Source: Candidatus Binatia bacterium (GTDB lineage: Bacteria; Desulfobacterota; Binatia; HRBIN30; BPIQ01). From it: a stretch of 64,000 nucleotides of DNA. Made by a program: the position numbers and the translations under genes. Below the pieces are notes generated by a model. That model was not told the origin of the DNA, searched no databases, and saw nothing but the letters and a program-made list of their open reading frames with translations. This document shows positions 12,026 to 21,376 of the stretch, in pieces. Every line of letters begins with the position of its first letter. Position 1 is the first letter of the stretch. The DNA lies in contig BPIQ01000001.1 in the NCBI GenBank assembly GCA_026004195.1, positions 1,045,122 through 1,109,121 on the forward strand, in the 5' to 3' direction.

Positions 12026-13354
12026 CTACTCTCTCCACCGCGACCAGGCGGGACTAGTATCACCGCCGGGTGGGCCAGTCAATGCGACCTGGTGGCGCCC
12101 CTCCGCATCCGTGAGATAGAGCAGCGGCGGCCCCTCCCGCGTGGAACTGAAAACCAGATACCGTCCGTCGGGGGACCACGAGGGATCCTCGTTGCTCCCG
12201 GGGCCGGAAGTGATCCGCCGAAGATCCGTGCCGTCGGGCCGCACGACGAAGATGTCGAACTCGTTCCCCGCCCTGCGGCTCGCGAAGGCGATCCGGTCTC
12301 CCTTCGGCGACCACTGGGGAGAGGTGTTGTAGTCGCCGAAGTACGTGATGCGCCGAATGTCCGTCCCGTCGGCGTTCATCACGTAGATTTGCGGGGTGCC
12401 GGCTCGGTTCGAGCAAAAGGCGATCCTGCTCGAGTCCGGGGACCACGTGGGTGAAACGTCGATACCCCAGTGATCGGTCAGGCGCCGCACGAAGCGCCCC
12501 TTGGAGTCGAGAAGCACGATTTCGGAATTCCCCTCCCGCTCGAGCGCGACGGCGATCCACTGCCCGTCGGGCGACCACTCGGCTCCGAGGTGAAGGCCGG
12601 GGCCCGAGGAAAGCCGGCTTTCCCGCCCGGTGACGAAGTCGATCAGGTAGAGGTCCGGGTTGCCGTACTTGTAGGAGGTGTACGCGAGCCTGTGGCCGTC
12701 GGGACTCCAGGCGGGGGCCACCGCGATCGAGCGGGTCTCCGTGACCTGCAGGATGTCTCCGCCGTCCGGGCTCATCACGAACAGGTCCTTGAACCTCCCC
12801 GTTCGCGTCGAAATGAAGGCGATTTGCGTGTCGAAGGGCCCCCTCTCTCCGGTGAACTCCTCGAGAATCTTGTCGGCGAACTTGTGCGCCATCCGGCGGA
12901 GGTCGGCGACGGTGCCCTTGTAGCGGCTTCCCGCGAGCTGCCGCCGCTGGTAGACGTCGAAGAGTCTCGCTTCCACCGTGAGCCGCTCCCCTTCGACGGC
13001 GTAGGACCCCTTGACCAGGGCGAGCGCGCCGATGACCGACCAGTTCTCGAAGCGGATCTCTTCGGCGGAAATCCCCGAGTTCGTCGGGTTTTCGAGATAC
13101 GCCTCGCGGTCGAGCACCCGGAAAAGCCCCGAAAGCTCGAGGTCCCGACCGAGGATGTCGACGAACTCGACGCCCGGGTCGCGGCCCCCGGCCCGCAGGG
13201 TGCCGTCCGCAGGATGGAGAGGAGCCAGGGCTATCGGGTAAGCGCGGCCCGCAGGGCCGATGATCGTCCCACGGATTTGCGCCCGCACGGCAGGCACCGT
13301 CGTCACGAGAAAGAGCGCCAGAACGGCGGGGAAAAAGCCCTTGGGTCGTTTCAT
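12026..13354 (-). CDS. tolB: Tol-Pal system protein TolB
   Basis: Periplasmic beta-propeller that links TolA to Pal. The 442-residue protein has a Sec signal peptide (cleavage after about Ala25), an N-terminal alpha/beta domain to about 165, and a six-bladed propeller with five clear W-S-P-D/K blade motifs (for example [33 protein letters not shown]). Its ATG overlaps the tolA stop by 4 bp. Confidence 0.97.
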   Translation of the reverse strand: MKRPKGFFPAVLALFLVTTVPAVRAQIRGTIIGPAGRAYPIALAPLHPADGTLRAGGRDPGVEFVDILGRDLELSGLFRVLDREAYLENPTNSGISAEEIRFENWSVIGALALVKGSYAVEGERLTVEARLFDVYQRRQLAGSRYKGTVADLRRMAHKFADKILEEFTGERGPFDTQIAFISTRTGRFKDLFVMSPDGGDILQVTETRSIAVAPAWSPDGHRLAYTSYKYGNPDLYLIDFVTGRESRLSSGPGLHLGAEWSPDGQWIAVALEREGNSEIVLLDSKGRFVRRLTDHWGIDVSPTWSPDSSRIAFCSNRAGTPQIYVMNADGTDIRRITYFGDYNTSPQWSPKGDRIAFASRRAGNEFDIFVVRPDGTDLRRITSGPGSNEDPSWSPDGRYLVFSSTREGPPLLYLTDAEGRHQVALTGPPGGDTSPAWSRWRE

Positions 13355-14473
13355 TCGCGTTTTGCGTCCTCCGGCCTGAAGGTGTACTCGACACGGGCGA
13401 ACTGGTCCGCGAACTCGAAGGGCGGAGGGGGAAGCGGGTTCGCGGCCTGGACGGCTCGAACGGCGGAAAGATCGTAGGTCGGATTTCCGCTCGGCACGAG
13501 GACGCGGATGTTCACGATCTCCCCCGTGCTCAGGACGGAAAACGCAATCACGGTTTCGAGGTCACCCGCCCCCCCGGCCCACACCCAGTTCTCCTTGATC
13601 TTTTCCGTCATGTGATTGACGTACCGAACGTATTCGATGCTGCGTAGTTCGCCTCCGCCCGGTCCCGAGCCCGGACCGACCGAGAGGGGGCCCGTCCCCG
13701 TGCCTCCGCCGGCGATCTGTCTCTGAACGCGAGCGATTGCCTCGGCGATTTGCCGCTCGCGCTCGAGTCGAGCCGGATCCACCTCGCCCGAGCTCGCGCC
13801 CGCCCGTCCGGCATGGCCGCCAGCCCCGGCCGGCCTGGTCGGAGCCGCGGTCGGGCGGCCGACCGGCGCAGAAGCGGCCCGTCGTGCCGGTGAAGGCTCC
13901 GCGGCTTTCGCGGGTGGCCGAGCCGCAAGGCGTACGGGCGTCGGAGTTCGCACGGCCGTGGGCTCCGCACGGGCGAGCTGCGCTGTGGGGCTCGGAGGGA
14001 TCCTCGTAGCCGTGGGCACGGCGGTCGCCTTGGCCAGGGCGAGCACGTCCCGCGGTGCGGGCTCGGAGGGGATTTCTTTTTTCGCGGGTTCGGGCTTTTT
14101 CGCGACCTCCGGTTTCTGCGGCGGCACTTGCCGGGGCTCCGGCTTCTCCGGGGCGGGTTTTTTTGCGACTTCCGCGACGGGGGGCCGTTCCGGGCCTCCG
14201 GCAGGAGCCGGGCGCCGGCGCGGGCTTCTCGGCGACTTTCGGAGGAGCCTTTTTCGGCGCTGGTTCTTTTTCGGCTTTTTTCCCCCGCGGAGCCAGGTTG
14301 GTCCCGCCGAGAGCGTCGGGACCGACGAGTTCCACCGTATAGGAAGTCGGACCCGGGGAGCGCTTCTCCCGCGGCCAGAAAAAAACGAGGCCCAGGAGCG
14401 CGGCGTGGGCAATCGCGGAAAGGAAAATCATTCGCCAGAGTCCTGGTTCTTCGCGCAGCACGTACCCGCTCAA
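13351..14473 (-). CDS. tolA: TolA/TonB-family energy transducer, reading frame interrupted by a +1 shift
   Basis: Inner-membrane protein that transmits proton-motive energy from TolQR to TolB-Pal. The first part, read from a TTG at 14473, has the single transmembrane anchor (MIFLSAIAHAALLGLVFFW, about 15-33) and enters a Lys/Pro/Ala-rich linker. Between about 14215 and 14180 the reading frame must move by one base to continue the linker (PPVAEVAKKPAPEKPEPRQV) and reach the C-terminal TonB/TolA domain (VNHMTEKIKENWVWAGG; LSAVRAVQAANPLPPPP). The shift lies in GC-only DNA with a run of six C. The start overlaps the tolR stop and the stop overlaps tolB, so the gene is otherwise complete. Sequencing error is the simplest explanation. 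Confidence 0.85.
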
Positions 14474-14883
14474 CCCCCCTCGACCGGGGGCTCCGTCACC
14501 ATGCCGATCCGGCGGACTCCGGCTTCGCGCACGGCAGCCATCGCCCGGGCGACCTCGCCGTATCGAGCGTCCTCGTCGGCACGCAGGAAAACCTGTTTGT
14601 CCGGCCGCTCGCGCAGCACGGCAGCCAGCTTTTTTTGCAGCTCTTTTTCGTCCATCCGAACGTCGTTCAGGTAAAGGGCCCCGTCACGGTCCACCGTGAC
14701 GACGAGCTGGACTTCCTCGCCGGAAAACCCCTCCCCCCGCACGTCCGGCAGGTTGACGGCCACCCCCTGCTGCAGGATGGGGGCCGTGACCATGAAAATG
14801 ACGAGCAGCACCAGCATGACGTCGACGAGCGGCGTCACGTTGATCTGCGAGATTTCCGACCCGTTCGAGCGTTCGAAAGCCAT
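14470..14883 (-). CDS. tolR: Biopolymer transport protein TolR/ExbD
   Basis: Part of the TolQ-TolR stator motor. The 137-residue protein has a short cytoplasmic N-terminus, one transmembrane helix (about 17-38) containing VTPLVDVMLVLLVIFMVTAP with the proton-carrying Asp21, and a periplasmic domain ending in the dimerisation region DARYGEVARAMAAVREAG. It starts 21 bp after tolQ and overlaps tolA. Confidence 0.95.
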   Translation of the reverse strand: MAFERSNGSEISQINVTPLVDVMLVLLVIFMVTAPILQQGVAVNLPDVRGEGFSGEEVQLVVTVDRDGALYLNDVRMDEKELQKKLAAVLRERPDKQVFLRADEDARYGEVARAMAAVREAGVRRIGMVTEPPVEGG

Positions 14884-14904
14884 CGTCCCGGCGCAGGAAT
14901 TTTC

Positions 14905-15597
14905 TTACCGGAGAAAGTGGCGCTCGGCGATATTGAGAAATTCCGCGGCGAAGTTCTCCATTTCCACGGCCAGTACGCGTACCGTCCGGGTGAAAGAGTT
15001 GTAGGCTACGACGGCCGGGATCGCGGCGGCCAGCCCCGCGGCCGTCGCCACGAGCGCTTCGGAAATCCCGGGGGCGACCGCCTGGATGGAGGAAGACTGG
15101 GTGCGGCTCAGTCCGTGGAAGGCGTTCATGATCCCCCACACGGTGCCGAAAAGCCCGATGAACGGCGTCGTGCTGCCCGTCGTCGCCAGGAACGTGAGAG
15201 CCCGCTCGAGCCGGGTGATCTCCTGGCTCATGGCCCGCCGCATGGCCCTCTCCACGCTGGCGATGCCCCCGAGCTCGGTCGTGATCTCGCCCTCTCCGGG
15301 GTTGCCCTGCCGCTTGGCCTTCATCGACCGCAGCAGCTCCTGGTACCCCGCATGAAAGACGTGGGCGACGGGGCTTTGCCGGAGCTCGAGACTCGCCTGG
15401 TGGATCGCCGTGAGATTCTTCATCTTCCAGAACATCTCGAGGAACCGCTCGGATTCCTTCCGCGCCCTGCGAATCTGGACGAGCTTGAATCCGATGAGCC
15501 CCCAGCTCACGACCGAAAAAAGGACGAGAACGTAGAGGACACCGAGAACGACCGGACCCGAACCGGAAACGATCGTAAAAAGGGACTCTTGCGGCAC
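14905..15597 (-). CDS. tolQ: Tol-Pal motor protein TolQ
   Basis: MotA/TolQ/ExbB-type proton channel subunit. The 230-residue protein has an N-terminal membrane helix (about 12-35), a large cytoplasmic loop, and two C-terminal helices with the conserved TPFIGLFGTVWGIMNAF (about 131-147) and SEALVATAAGLAAAIPAVVAYN. First gene of tolQRAB-pal-cpoB; GTG start. A promoter lies 50-80 bp upstream, in the gap shared with gap on the other strand. Confidence 0.96.
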   Translation of the reverse strand: MPQESLFTIVSGSGPVVLGVLYVLVLFSVVSWGLIGFKLVQIRRARKESERFLEMFWKMKNLTAIHQASLELRQSPVAHVFHAGYQELLRSMKAKRQGNPGEGEITTELGGIASVERAMRRAMSQEITRLERALTFLATTGSTTPFIGLFGTVWGIMNAFHGLSRTQSSSIQAVAPGISEALVATAAGLAAAIPAVVAYNSFTRTVRVLAVEMENFAAEFLNIAERHFLR

Positions 15598-15648
15598 TGC
15601 GCCACCTCTCCGCCTTCACCCCGACGCGCCCAAGGCTCGGAAAAGGGC

Positions 15649-15677
15649 ACGCTATTACAACCACTTGCACCAGTCAA
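15649..15677 (-). promoter_or_regulatory. Putative promoter of the tol-pal operon
   Basis: On the minus strand TTGACT (15672-15677), a 17-bp spacer, then TAGCGT (15649-15654), 52 bp before the tolQ start. The -10 is identical to that proposed for rpsB. The 168-bp divergent gap also contains TTGACT on the plus strand at 15718-15723 facing gap, but I see no good -10 for it. Confidence 0.45.
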
Positions 15678-15759
15678 CGAGACCTCCCCCCGAGGGCCCT
15701 CGCCGGGACGGGTCACGTTGACTCGACGGGGCAAAAGTGGAAACTCTGCCGACCTGTAG

Positions 15760-16770
<1,011 letters not shown>

Positions 16771-16795
16771 GCTTCGGGCGGGCAGCACGATCTTC

Positions 16796-17974
16796 GTGAA
16801 AACGATCGAAGAGATCTCCCTTCCCGGAAGGCGGGTTTTTCTCCGGGCGGACTTCAACGTCCCGCTTTCGGGTGGCGAGGTGGCCGACACGTGGAGGATC
16901 GAGGCCACGCTGCCGACCGTGCGCTACGCTCTCGAGCGAGGGGCCCGGCTCGTCCTGGCGTCCCACCTCGGGCGGCCGAAGGGGCGCCGCTCGGACGAGT
17001 TCTCGCTCGCCCCCGTCGCTCGCTGCCTTTCCGGGATGCTCGCCACGGAGGTCCCGCTCGCACCGGACTGCGTGGGGGAGGAGGTAGAAAGACTCGTCGA
17101 GGCCCTCGAGCCGGGCCGCGCTCTCCTCCTCGAAAATCTCCGATTCCACCCCGGCGAAGAGGCGAACGACGAGAGCTTCGGCCGCGCTCTCGCCCGGCTC
17201 GCGGAGATCTACGTGAACGACGCTTTCGGCGCCGCCCACCGCGCGCACGCCTCCACCGTCGGCATGGTTCGCTTCGTCGCGGAAAAGGCAGCGGGCTTTC
17301 TCCTGGCCCGGGAATGCCATTACCTCGGAAAGATTCTCGCCGAGCCCGAACGCCCCTTCGTGGCGCTGCTGGGCGGGGCCAAGGTTTCCGACAAGATCGG
17401 CGTTCTCGAAGCGCTCGTGGACAAGGTGGACGTGCTTCTCGTGGGCGGAGCCATGGCCTACACGTTCCTGGTGGCGCAAGGAGTTCCGGTCGGGGACTCT
17501 CGCGTGGAAGAGGACCGTGTCGAGACGGCGGGCGGGCTTCTCGAACGGGCGCGGAAAAAAGGAACGAAGCTCCTTTTGCCCGTCGACCACAGGGTGTCGG
17601 CCTCCACCAAAGGGGACAAGCCGGTGCAGACCGTCACGCAGTCCATCCCCGAAGGGATGGTCGGCGTCGACATCGGGCCCAGGACGGAAGAGCTGTTCCG
17701 CGAGGAAATCGAAAAGGCGCGCACGGTGTTCTGGAACGGTCCCATGGGGATTTTCGAGGTGGAGCGATTCGGCGCGGGAACCGTGGCCATGGCCCGGGCG
17801 CTCGCCGAGTGTTCCGCCGTCACCGTCGTGGGCGGAGGGGACTCCGCGGCTGCGGTCCGCAAGGCCGGGGTGGCGGACAAAATCACGCACATCTCGACCG
17901 GAGGCGGTGCCGCCCTCGAGTTTCTCGAAGGCAAGCCCCTACCGGGCCTTCTGGCCCTGGAGGACACCCCGTGA
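16796..17974 (+). CDS. pgk: Phosphoglycerate kinase
   Basis: Forms ATP from 1,3-bisphosphoglycerate. At 392 residues it shows RADFNVPLSGG (about 17-27), SHLGRPKG (56-63), the substrate-binding LLLENLRFHPGEE (about 103-115), and the nucleotide site WNGPMGIFEVERFGAGT with GGGDSAAAV near the C-terminus. GTG start at 16796. The stop overlaps the tpiA start. Confidence 0.97.
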   Translation: MKTIEEISLPGRRVFLRADFNVPLSGGEVADTWRIEATLPTVRYALERGARLVLASHLGRPKGRRSDEFSLAPVARCLSGMLATEVPLAPDCVGEEVERLVEALEPGRALLLENLRFHPGEEANDESFGRALARLAEIYVNDAFGAAHRAHASTVGMVRFVAEKAAGFLLARECHYLGKILAEPERPFVALLGGAKVSDKIGVLEALVDKVDVLLVGGAMAYTFLVAQGVPVGDSRVEEDRVETAGGLLERARKKGTKLLLPVDHRVSASTKGDKPVQTVTQSIPEGMVGVDIGPRTEELFREEIEKARTVFWNGPMGIFEVERFGAGTVAMARALAECSAVTVVGGGDSAAAVRKAGVADKITHISTGGGAALEFLEGKPLPGLLALEDTP

Positions 17975-18723
17975 AGCGCCGGCCGCTCCTAGCCGGGAAC
18001 TGGAAGATGCACGGCCTCAGGGCGAGCGCCGGGCCTCTTCTCGACGCGGTCCGATCGGCAGCACGCGAAGTCCCGGACCGGGAGGTCGTCGTGGCCCCAC
18101 CGTTCACGCTTCTCGAGTTCGCCGGCCGGCAGCTCCTCGGCTCGGGTGTGGCCCTCGCGGCTCAGGACCTTTTCTGGGAAGACGAAGGCGCCTTCACCGG
18201 CGAGGTTTCGGCACCGATGCTGCGGGAGGCAGGTTGCACCTACGTCATCGTGGGGCATTCCGAACGCCGTCGGTACTTCGGGGAAACCGACGAGTGGGTC
18301 GGCCGGAAGGTCGAGGCGGCGCTCCGCCACGGGCTCGTGCCGATCGTGTGCGTGGGCGAACGGCTCGAGGAACGCGAGGCCGGTCGCACCCTGGACGTCG
18401 TGGGCCGACAGCTCCGCGCGGCTTTGCAGGGGCTCGACCGGGACGCCCTCGCCAGAACCGTCGTGGCTTACGAACCCGTTTGGGCCATCGGGACCGGGCG
18501 AGTGGCGACGCCGGCGCAGGCGCAGGAAGTCCACGCGTTCGTGCGAAAAACGCTTTCCGAGCTGGGCGGTCTCGCCGAGGCGATCCGGATTCTCTACGGA
18601 GGGAGCGTGAAGGCGGACAACATCGACGGGCTCATGCGCGAGCCCGACATCGACGGTGTGCTCGTCGGCGGAGCGAGCTTGAAAGCCGACGAATTTGCAC
18701 GCATTGTACGGTACCGGGTCTGA
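17971..18723 (+). CDS. tpiA: Triosephosphate isomerase
   Basis: Interconverts dihydroxyacetone phosphate and glyceraldehyde-3-phosphate. The GTG at 17971 overlaps the pgk stop (GTGA) and gives 250 residues beginning KRRPLLAGNWKMH, with the catalytic Lys12 region. His appears in IVGHSERRRYF (about 92-102), and the catalytic Glu is in the signature AYEPVWAIGTG (about 166-176). The phosphate-binding ILYGGSVKADN is present. Confidence 0.97.
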   Translation: MKRRPLLAGNWKMHGLRASAGPLLDAVRSAAREVPDREVVVAPPFTLLEFAGRQLLGSGVALAAQDLFWEDEGAFTGEVSAPMLREAGCTYVIVGHSERRRYFGETDEWVGRKVEAALRHGLVPIVCVGERLEEREAGRTLDVVGRQLRAALQGLDRDALARTVVAYEPVWAIGTGRVATPAQAQEVHAFVRKTLSELGGLAEAIRILYGGSVKADNIDGLMREPDIDGVLVGGASLKADEFARIVRYRV

Positions 18724-18757
18724 GGGACCCGGAGCGAAGCCGAAGTCGGCGGGGCCA

Positions 18758-19504
18758 ATGGATCTTTTCCTCACGGTGCTGCACATCCTCACGTGCCTCA
18801 TGCTCGTGGTCGTGATCCTGCTGCAGCAGGGCCGCGGGGCGGACATCGGCGCCGTCTTCGGTGGTAGCAGCTCGACGATCTTCGGGAGCAGCGGCGCCGG
18901 CAACTTTCTCACCAAGGTAACGAGTGCTCTCGCCGCGGTCTTCATGCTCTCGGCGCTCGCCCTCACCTATCTTTCCGGCCGCCATCTCACGGCCAGTGTT
19001 TTCGACGAGGGTTTGCCTCCACCGCCCGTCGAGGTGGAGGAACCCGGCGCTCCCGGGCCCGAGGCAGCCGTGAAGGGAACGGAAGGCGAAGCGCCCGTTC
19101 CGGCAGCGGGGAGCGAAGTCGGAGCGGCCGCCCCCGAGACAGGAGGCGGATCCGGGGAAGCCAGCGCACGGGCGGGGGCCGAAACCGGATCCACCGAGTC
19201 GGCCGCTCCCGCGGAGCCGGGAGGTTCGGCGAGCGGGCAACCCTCGGTTCCATCGGGTACGACCGTGGGGTCCGCAGCTTCCGCGACATCCGAAGCCACG
19301 AGCAGCCCGGGCGGCATGGCCGCGGGAGGGGAACGGAGCGGAGCCACCGCCCCGAGCGAGTCCGCGAGCGCAGGGGCGTTCCCCGAGCCCTTGAAACCCG
19401 CCGGAAGTTCCGGTGAACTAGAAAAGCCGCCGGGAGGCCAGGAGGTATCCGGATCGGCACGCGCAGCCTCCGGAGGACGGGGCGAACCCGCAGCGAATCC
19501 GTAA
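18758..19504 (+). CDS. secG: SecG preprotein translocase subunit with very long low-complexity tail
   Basis: SecG is the small third subunit of the SecYEG channel. Residues 1-75 are a normal SecG: two membrane helices (about 3-23 and 52-70) separated by the loop LLQQGRGADIGAVFGGSSS. It then continues for about 170 residues of Ala/Gly/Ser/Pro/Glu with almost no order, giving 248 residues against the usual 75-130. The ATG at 18758 sits 34 bp after tpiA, the typical gap-pgk-tpiA-secG order. The tail is predicted disordered and, by topology, periplasmic or cytoplasmic depending on SecG orientation. Confidence 0.9.
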   Translation: MDLFLTVLHILTCLMLVVVILLQQGRGADIGAVFGGSSSTIFGSSGAGNFLTKVTSALAAVFMLSALALTYLSGRHLTASVFDEGLPPPPVEVEEPGAPGPEAAVKGTEGEAPVPAAGSEVGAAAPETGGGSGEASARAGAETGSTESAAPAEPGGSASGQPSVPSGTTVGSAASATSEATSSPGGMAAGGERSGATAPSESASAGAFPEPLKPAGSSGELEKPPGGQEVSGSARAASGGRGEPAANP

Positions 19505-19539
19505 CTTTCTGCGACCGAGAAGCCTTCGGAAAACGGTGT

Positions 19540-19623
19540 GCGAGGATGGCGGAACTGGCAGACGCGCTAGTTTGAGGGGCTAGTGGGGTAACACCCGTGG
19601 GGGTTCAAGTCCCCCTCCTCGCA
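19540..19623 (+). tRNA. tRNA-Leu (anticodon GAG), site of island integration
   Basis: The 84-nt cloverleaf has acceptor arms GCGAGGA (19540-19546) and TCCTCGC (19616-19622), discriminator A19623, a D-arm, an anticodon stem CTAGT/GCTAG around loop TTGAGGG (anticodon GAG), a long class II variable arm and the GGTTCAAGTCC T-arm. CCA is not encoded. From the anticodon loop onward the sequence is part of the 93-bp repeat at the island ends. The integrated element therefore supplies the 3' half and keeps the tRNA whole. Confidence 0.96.
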
Positions 19624-19664
19624 CTGGGACGCAAGCGGCCGGAAACAGGGAAGTTTCCGGCCGC
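19572..19664 (+). repeat. attL: 93-bp direct repeat, left copy
   Basis: Starts in the anticodon loop of tRNA-Leu and ends inside the stem of the tRNA terminator hairpin. It is identical base for base to 34610-34702; the flanks differ immediately on both sides. The crossover point lies somewhere within it. Confidence 0.92.
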
Positions 19665-19673
19665 TTGCTTTTT
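19631..19673 (+). terminator. Intrinsic terminator of tRNA-Leu
   Basis: A perfect 16-bp stem (19631-19646 with 19653-19668), a six-base loop and five T. Most of it lies inside the att repeat. In the right-hand copy (34669-34702) the stem is only 12 bp before the flank changes, although a T-rich tail follows there too. Confidence 0.85.
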
Positions 19674-19701
19674 CCGTCGGCCGCTCGGCAGGAGGGTCGT
19701 T

Positions 19702-19728
19702 GCTACCGTTTCGCTACCGCCTGCTACC
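19702..19728. repeat. Phased GCTACC repeats, left end (possible integrase arm sites)
   Basis: GCTACC occurs at 19702-19707, 19713-19718 and 19723-19728, spaced 11 and 10 bp, so on one face of the helix. They lie 38 bp inside attL and before the integrase stop. Two more copies lie near the right end at 34486 and 34497. Arm-type binding sites in this position are usual for tyrosine integrases; assignment here is inference. Confidence 0.5.
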
Positions 19729-19775
19729 ACGTCGCGCCTCTTCGAGTGGCTCCGGCCCCCCCGCGCGCGGGCATG

Positions 19776-20888
19776 TCACTCCCCCGACCGGGCCGGCGAG
19801 AGAAGGGTCTTCGCGAGCTTTTCGACCGCGTCTGAGCTAGCCCCTCGGTACCAGCGGGCGTAGATGGACATCGTCACCTGGGGGCTCGAGTGCCCGAGCC
19901 GGGCCGCAACCTCGGTCGGCGGGTAGCCTCGGCGGATCAGCTCGGATGCAAAGAAGTGCCGGAATGCGTGAAGCCCGAAGGGGCGAAGTCCCGCCCGCGC
20001 CTGGGCGGGGCGAAGAACCGTCTCCGTAAGGGTCTTTCGGTGCATCGGGACACCGTCGCGCCGGACGAAGACGAACTCCCCGGGCGGACACTCGAGCCGC
20101 CAGCGCTTGAGGGCGGAGAGGAGCTCGGGCGGCGCCTCCACCTCTCGCCTCCCCGCCCGGGTCTTCGGCGGGAAAAACCGCGGCCCCACGCCACCCGTCC
20201 GCCGCTCCTCGCCCGTTTGCGCCCACGTGACGGCCCGCCGGATGTGGATCCGCCCCGCCTCGAAGTCGATGTCTTCCCATTTGAGGGCCAGCAGTTCGCC
20301 CGCCCGCATTCCCGTCAGGGCGAGCGTGAGAAGGGCGGTTCTCGGAAGCCCCGGCGGGGCCGCAAAGAGAAGCGCCTTCACTTCTTCGGGCGTGGGCACA
20401 TCCTCGGGGGAGATATCTTCCCCCGTCTTGTGCTCGACCCGCAGCCGCTCGGCAAGCCGGGCCGGGTTGCGGTCGTGGATGCCGTGCCGGGCGAGATAGT
20501 CGTAGACGGACGCGAGCGTGGCAAGCACGCGGTTGATCGTCCGGGGGGCCAGGCGCCCCTCGCGGGAAAGGGAGTTCCGAAGGTCTTGCTCGAGGAGTGC
20601 GGGGGTGACGCGGTCGACCCGTAGGCGCCCGATCCGGGGCACGATGTGCCGTCGGATGTAGGTTTGCCAGAGGTAGACGGTCGAGGGGCGGCGGTCCGCT
20701 CGCGAGCGGAGCCACGCCTCGCAGGCTTCCTCGACCGTCGGGAGCTCGGTCGGCGGGAGCGTGGCCGTCTGCGCCCGCAGCCGCTCCGAAAGCGCCCGCT
20801 TGGCTTCTTCGCGGGTGCGGTAGGTTTCCCACCTCCTGCGCCCCGTCGCGTCCCGGTAATCGACGACCCACTTCCCCAGGAAAAGCAA
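19776..20888 (-). CDS. Tyrosine site-specific integrase
   Basis: Recombinase expected to catalyse insertion at tRNA-Leu. It shows the N-terminal SAM-like/core-binding domain (PTVEEACEAWLRSRADRRPSTV...), then the catalytic domain with all family residues: Arg in TLALTGMRAGELLALKWED, the HAFRH box, LGHSSPQVTM and the Tyr in SIYARWY near the C-terminus. The N-terminal side begins abruptly: only a few residues precede GKWVVDYRDATGRRRWE. The TTG at 20888, with AAGG nine bases upstream, is the best available start (370 residues); upstream in-frame codons overlap another gene fragment. A few residues may have been lost at that junction. Confidence 0.88.
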   Translation of the reverse strand: MLFLGKWVVDYRDATGRRRWETYRTREEAKRALSERLRAQTATLPPTELPTVEEACEAWLRSRADRRPSTVYLWQTYIRRHIVPRIGRLRVDRVTPALLEQDLRNSLSREGRLAPRTINRVLATLASVYDYLARHGIHDRNPARLAERLRVEHKTGEDISPEDVPTPEEVKALLFAAPPGLPRTALLTLALTGMRAGELLALKWEDIDFEAGRIHIRRAVTWAQTGEERRTGGVGPRFFPPKTRAGRREVEAPPELLSALKRWRLECPPGEFVFVRRDGVPMHRKTLTETVLRPAQARAGLRPFGLHAFRHFFASELIRRGYPPTEVAARLGHSSPQVTMSIYARWYRGASSDAVEKLAKTLLSPARSGE

Positions 20889-21348
20889 TGCAAATAGCCT
20901 TACCGCCCCTCCAGTCCATGACGCTTCCGGCTTCGATGTGTAGGCATTCCGAGATCTGCCTGACTGATGGAAACTTTGCGCCCTCGCTCCAAACGAAGAA
21001 CCGATGCAACCCGTCGCTCTCGATCCGTGCAAGGTATTCGTCCACCTTCTTCCTGATCGGGTTTATCCTTGCCTTCGCGGTAGGGTGAACGATCCAGCCG
21101 TTCTTGCAGTGGATCGCCGGGACGAACGGTCCGCCCTTCTCATCGTCCCGTATTGCCTTGTAGGCTTCGATTACCTCCGGACAGGCCGCCCGGGTAACTT
21201 CGAGCGCCCCTATGATCCTACCGTCACGCTCCAGAACGAAATCGGAGGCGCTCGATTGCTGCTCGACCTGATACCGGAGACGGACTCCGTGCTGGGCTAC
21301 CTCCAGTACAACGCATGCAGCCGTTTCGGAAGTATCCAAAATCCCCAA
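20880..21348 (-). pseudogene. Truncated gene of unknown function (possible nuclease-like fold), joined to the integrase
   Basis: Read from a TTG at 21348 (29 bp after the DUF499 stop) about 155 residues look like real protein: SDFVLERDGRIIGALEVTRA (about 34-53), HCKNGWIVHPTAKARINPIR (about 79-98) and KAICIAFPG at the end. The frame then has no stop of its own and simply runs on through the integrase gene out of frame. The D-x15-LEVT arrangement recalls PD-(D/E)xK-type folds, but I do not recognise the family. The likeliest reading is that a deletion or insertion joint near 20880-20890 removed its 3' end and the natural 5' end of the integrase. Confidence 0.5.
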
Positions 21349-21376
21349 CCCGACCTTCCCGATGAAACCCCGTTCG

